Position numbers and translations under genes: made by a program. From the NCBI GenBank assembly GCA_963693365.1, contig CAVNZM010000015.1, positions 4,340,001 through 4,404,000 on the forward strand: a DNA stretch of 64,000 nt. The letters run 5' to 3'. Under the pieces are notes generated by a model. It saw only the letters and a program-made list of their open reading frames with translations. It did no database searches and was not told where the DNA came from. The DNA comes from Amoebidium appalachense (taxonomy: Eukaryota > Ichthyosporea). This document shows, piece after piece, positions 54,501-64,000 of this stretch (positions are counted from its first letter, which is position 1; each line of letters starts with the position of its first letter).

Positions 54501-54687
54501 CCTTGACTTCGTATTCGCAAGAATGCCAACCCTACCGGTCACTGAGACTCACTTTGGCAGCACCAGTTAGAATATAACCAAATTAGACACTGTGGCACGA
54601 CTATATAATTAGTTTTAAATACACATTTAAGTTCATGACCCCTCTTAGTTATCCGTCTTGAAGCTTCAGGGCTACATTGAACCAAAC
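50470..54687. other. Region between the unknown minus gene and bHLH-PAS gene
   Basis: C-rich and CT-rich DNA to 51640, then about 3 kb of single-copy DNA with few repeats. A (TTCC/CCCT)-rich block lies at 50900-51150. It could hold promoters and noncoding exons of either neighbour. No open frame with convincing protein features was found on either strand. Confidence 0.6.
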
Positions 54688-63287
<8,600 letters not shown>

Positions 63288-63549
63288 GTATTTCCATATG
63301 AGTTTTTGTTCATTTATATCTTCGATTTATTATTCCTTTATTAGTTTTATTCTGTATCTACCCATTTTTTATTTGTTTTGCTTGTCTGTTTTTTCTTTGT
63401 TTGCTTGTTTGTTTTCATCAAATTTCTTGATGTTTTGTTGATATTGTTTTGTTTGTTTGTTTGTTTAATTGTCAATCTTTCTTTTCTTTTCTTTTGTTTT
63501 TCAATTACTTGTTAAAAAGTTTTAAGATATTTACTATTGTAGTTTTTTT

Positions 63550-63598
<49 letters not shown>

Positions 63599-63601
<3 letters not shown>

Positions 63602-63654
63602 CCCGGGCAATACCATCATCCAGACGACGAACCACGCATTAGGATGGTGGCAAG
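63599..63654 (+). pseudogene. Partial duplicate of PAS-B exon 8
   Basis: 56 nt matching 63232-63287 with six differences, frame kept ('PGQYHHPDDEPRIRMVA') and the donor 'gtatca' kept. The 5' half and acceptor are replaced by a T(n)G(n) tract, so it is probably not spliced in. Confidence 0.7.
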
Positions 63655-64000
63655 GTATCATATTCGATCTTTGAGTTTTGTTTTTTGGTTTATTTCTGTT
63701 TCTATCTGTTTTCTCTGTCTATCAGGTTGCGTATCTGTGTTTGTATGTGTGCGCGTGTTTTTTTTTTTTGTTTTGTTTTTTTTTCTTTTTTTTCTTTCTT
63801 TTTTTTTTGGGGGGGGGAGGAGGGTGTGGGGGGGAGGGCTTGCTTCTCTTGCCCTGTCGCCGTCATATTGTTAGGTAAGTCTTTACCTTTTAACAGTTAC
63901 AATATTTTTGAAAGTTTTATTAGGTATCGCCCCACAAGTGTGGCATACACATGCAATCAAAGTATTGGCTGGCGAGTAAGTGGGTTCCTCGTTTGCTCAC

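Overview
This window comes from the nuclear genome of an intron-rich eukaryote. Genes are cut into many short exons with GT-AG (occasionally GC-AG) introns, and the DNA between and inside genes is packed with microsatellites: (TG)n/(CA)n, (GA)n/(CT)n, (ACGC)n and poly-G/poly-C runs of 15-80 bases. Telomere-like CCCTAA and CCCTAAA patches occur inside the window. The gene set (DENN Rab-GEF type protein, RGS protein, casein kinase II beta, a bHLH protein with two PAS domains) fits a protist, alga or unicellular relative of animals; the lineage cannot be fixed from this sequence. Nearly all long open frames in the window are translations of microsatellites and were ignored.

Layout. (1) About 0.2-21 kb, minus strand: a DENN-domain gene, rebuilt here exon by exon. 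Twenty exons between 18411 and 1969 join in consistent phase into 540 open codons that show uDENN and cDENN motifs in the right order; three more 5' exons and two more 3' exons are likely. (2) About 21-25.9 kb: repeats, a CpG-rich patch and single-copy DNA without a recognised gene. (3) 25898-27130, plus: an RGS-domain protein, apparently one exon or with one small in-frame intron. (4) 28556-28617, plus: one orphan exon candidate. (5) 29208-29984, plus: casein kinase II regulatory (beta) subunit, intronless. (6) About 30-33.9 kb: minisatellites, dispersed repeats and a large hairpin. (7) About 34-50.5 kb, minus: a second multi-exon gene of unknown function; twelve exons from 45137 to the stop at 33973 join into 557 codons. 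(8) About 51-54.6 kb: single-copy DNA with no recognised gene. (9) 54688 to beyond 63287, plus: a bHLH-PAS transcription factor gene with a bHLH split by intron 1, a PAS-A domain over several exons and the start of PAS-B; its 3' end is outside the window.

Most unusual points: an oriented association of C-runs with 5' splice sites; short tandem arrays that copy the splice acceptor and the first bases of two exons of the bHLH-PAS gene, with a similar array over the stop codon of the second minus-strand gene; a telomeric insertion flanked by a 30-bp direct repeat; a dispersed repeat family whose copies sit between G-tracts; and consistently oriented T(n)G(n) tracts. All exon models are read by eye from splice signals, phase and protein motifs. 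No RNA evidence or database search was available.
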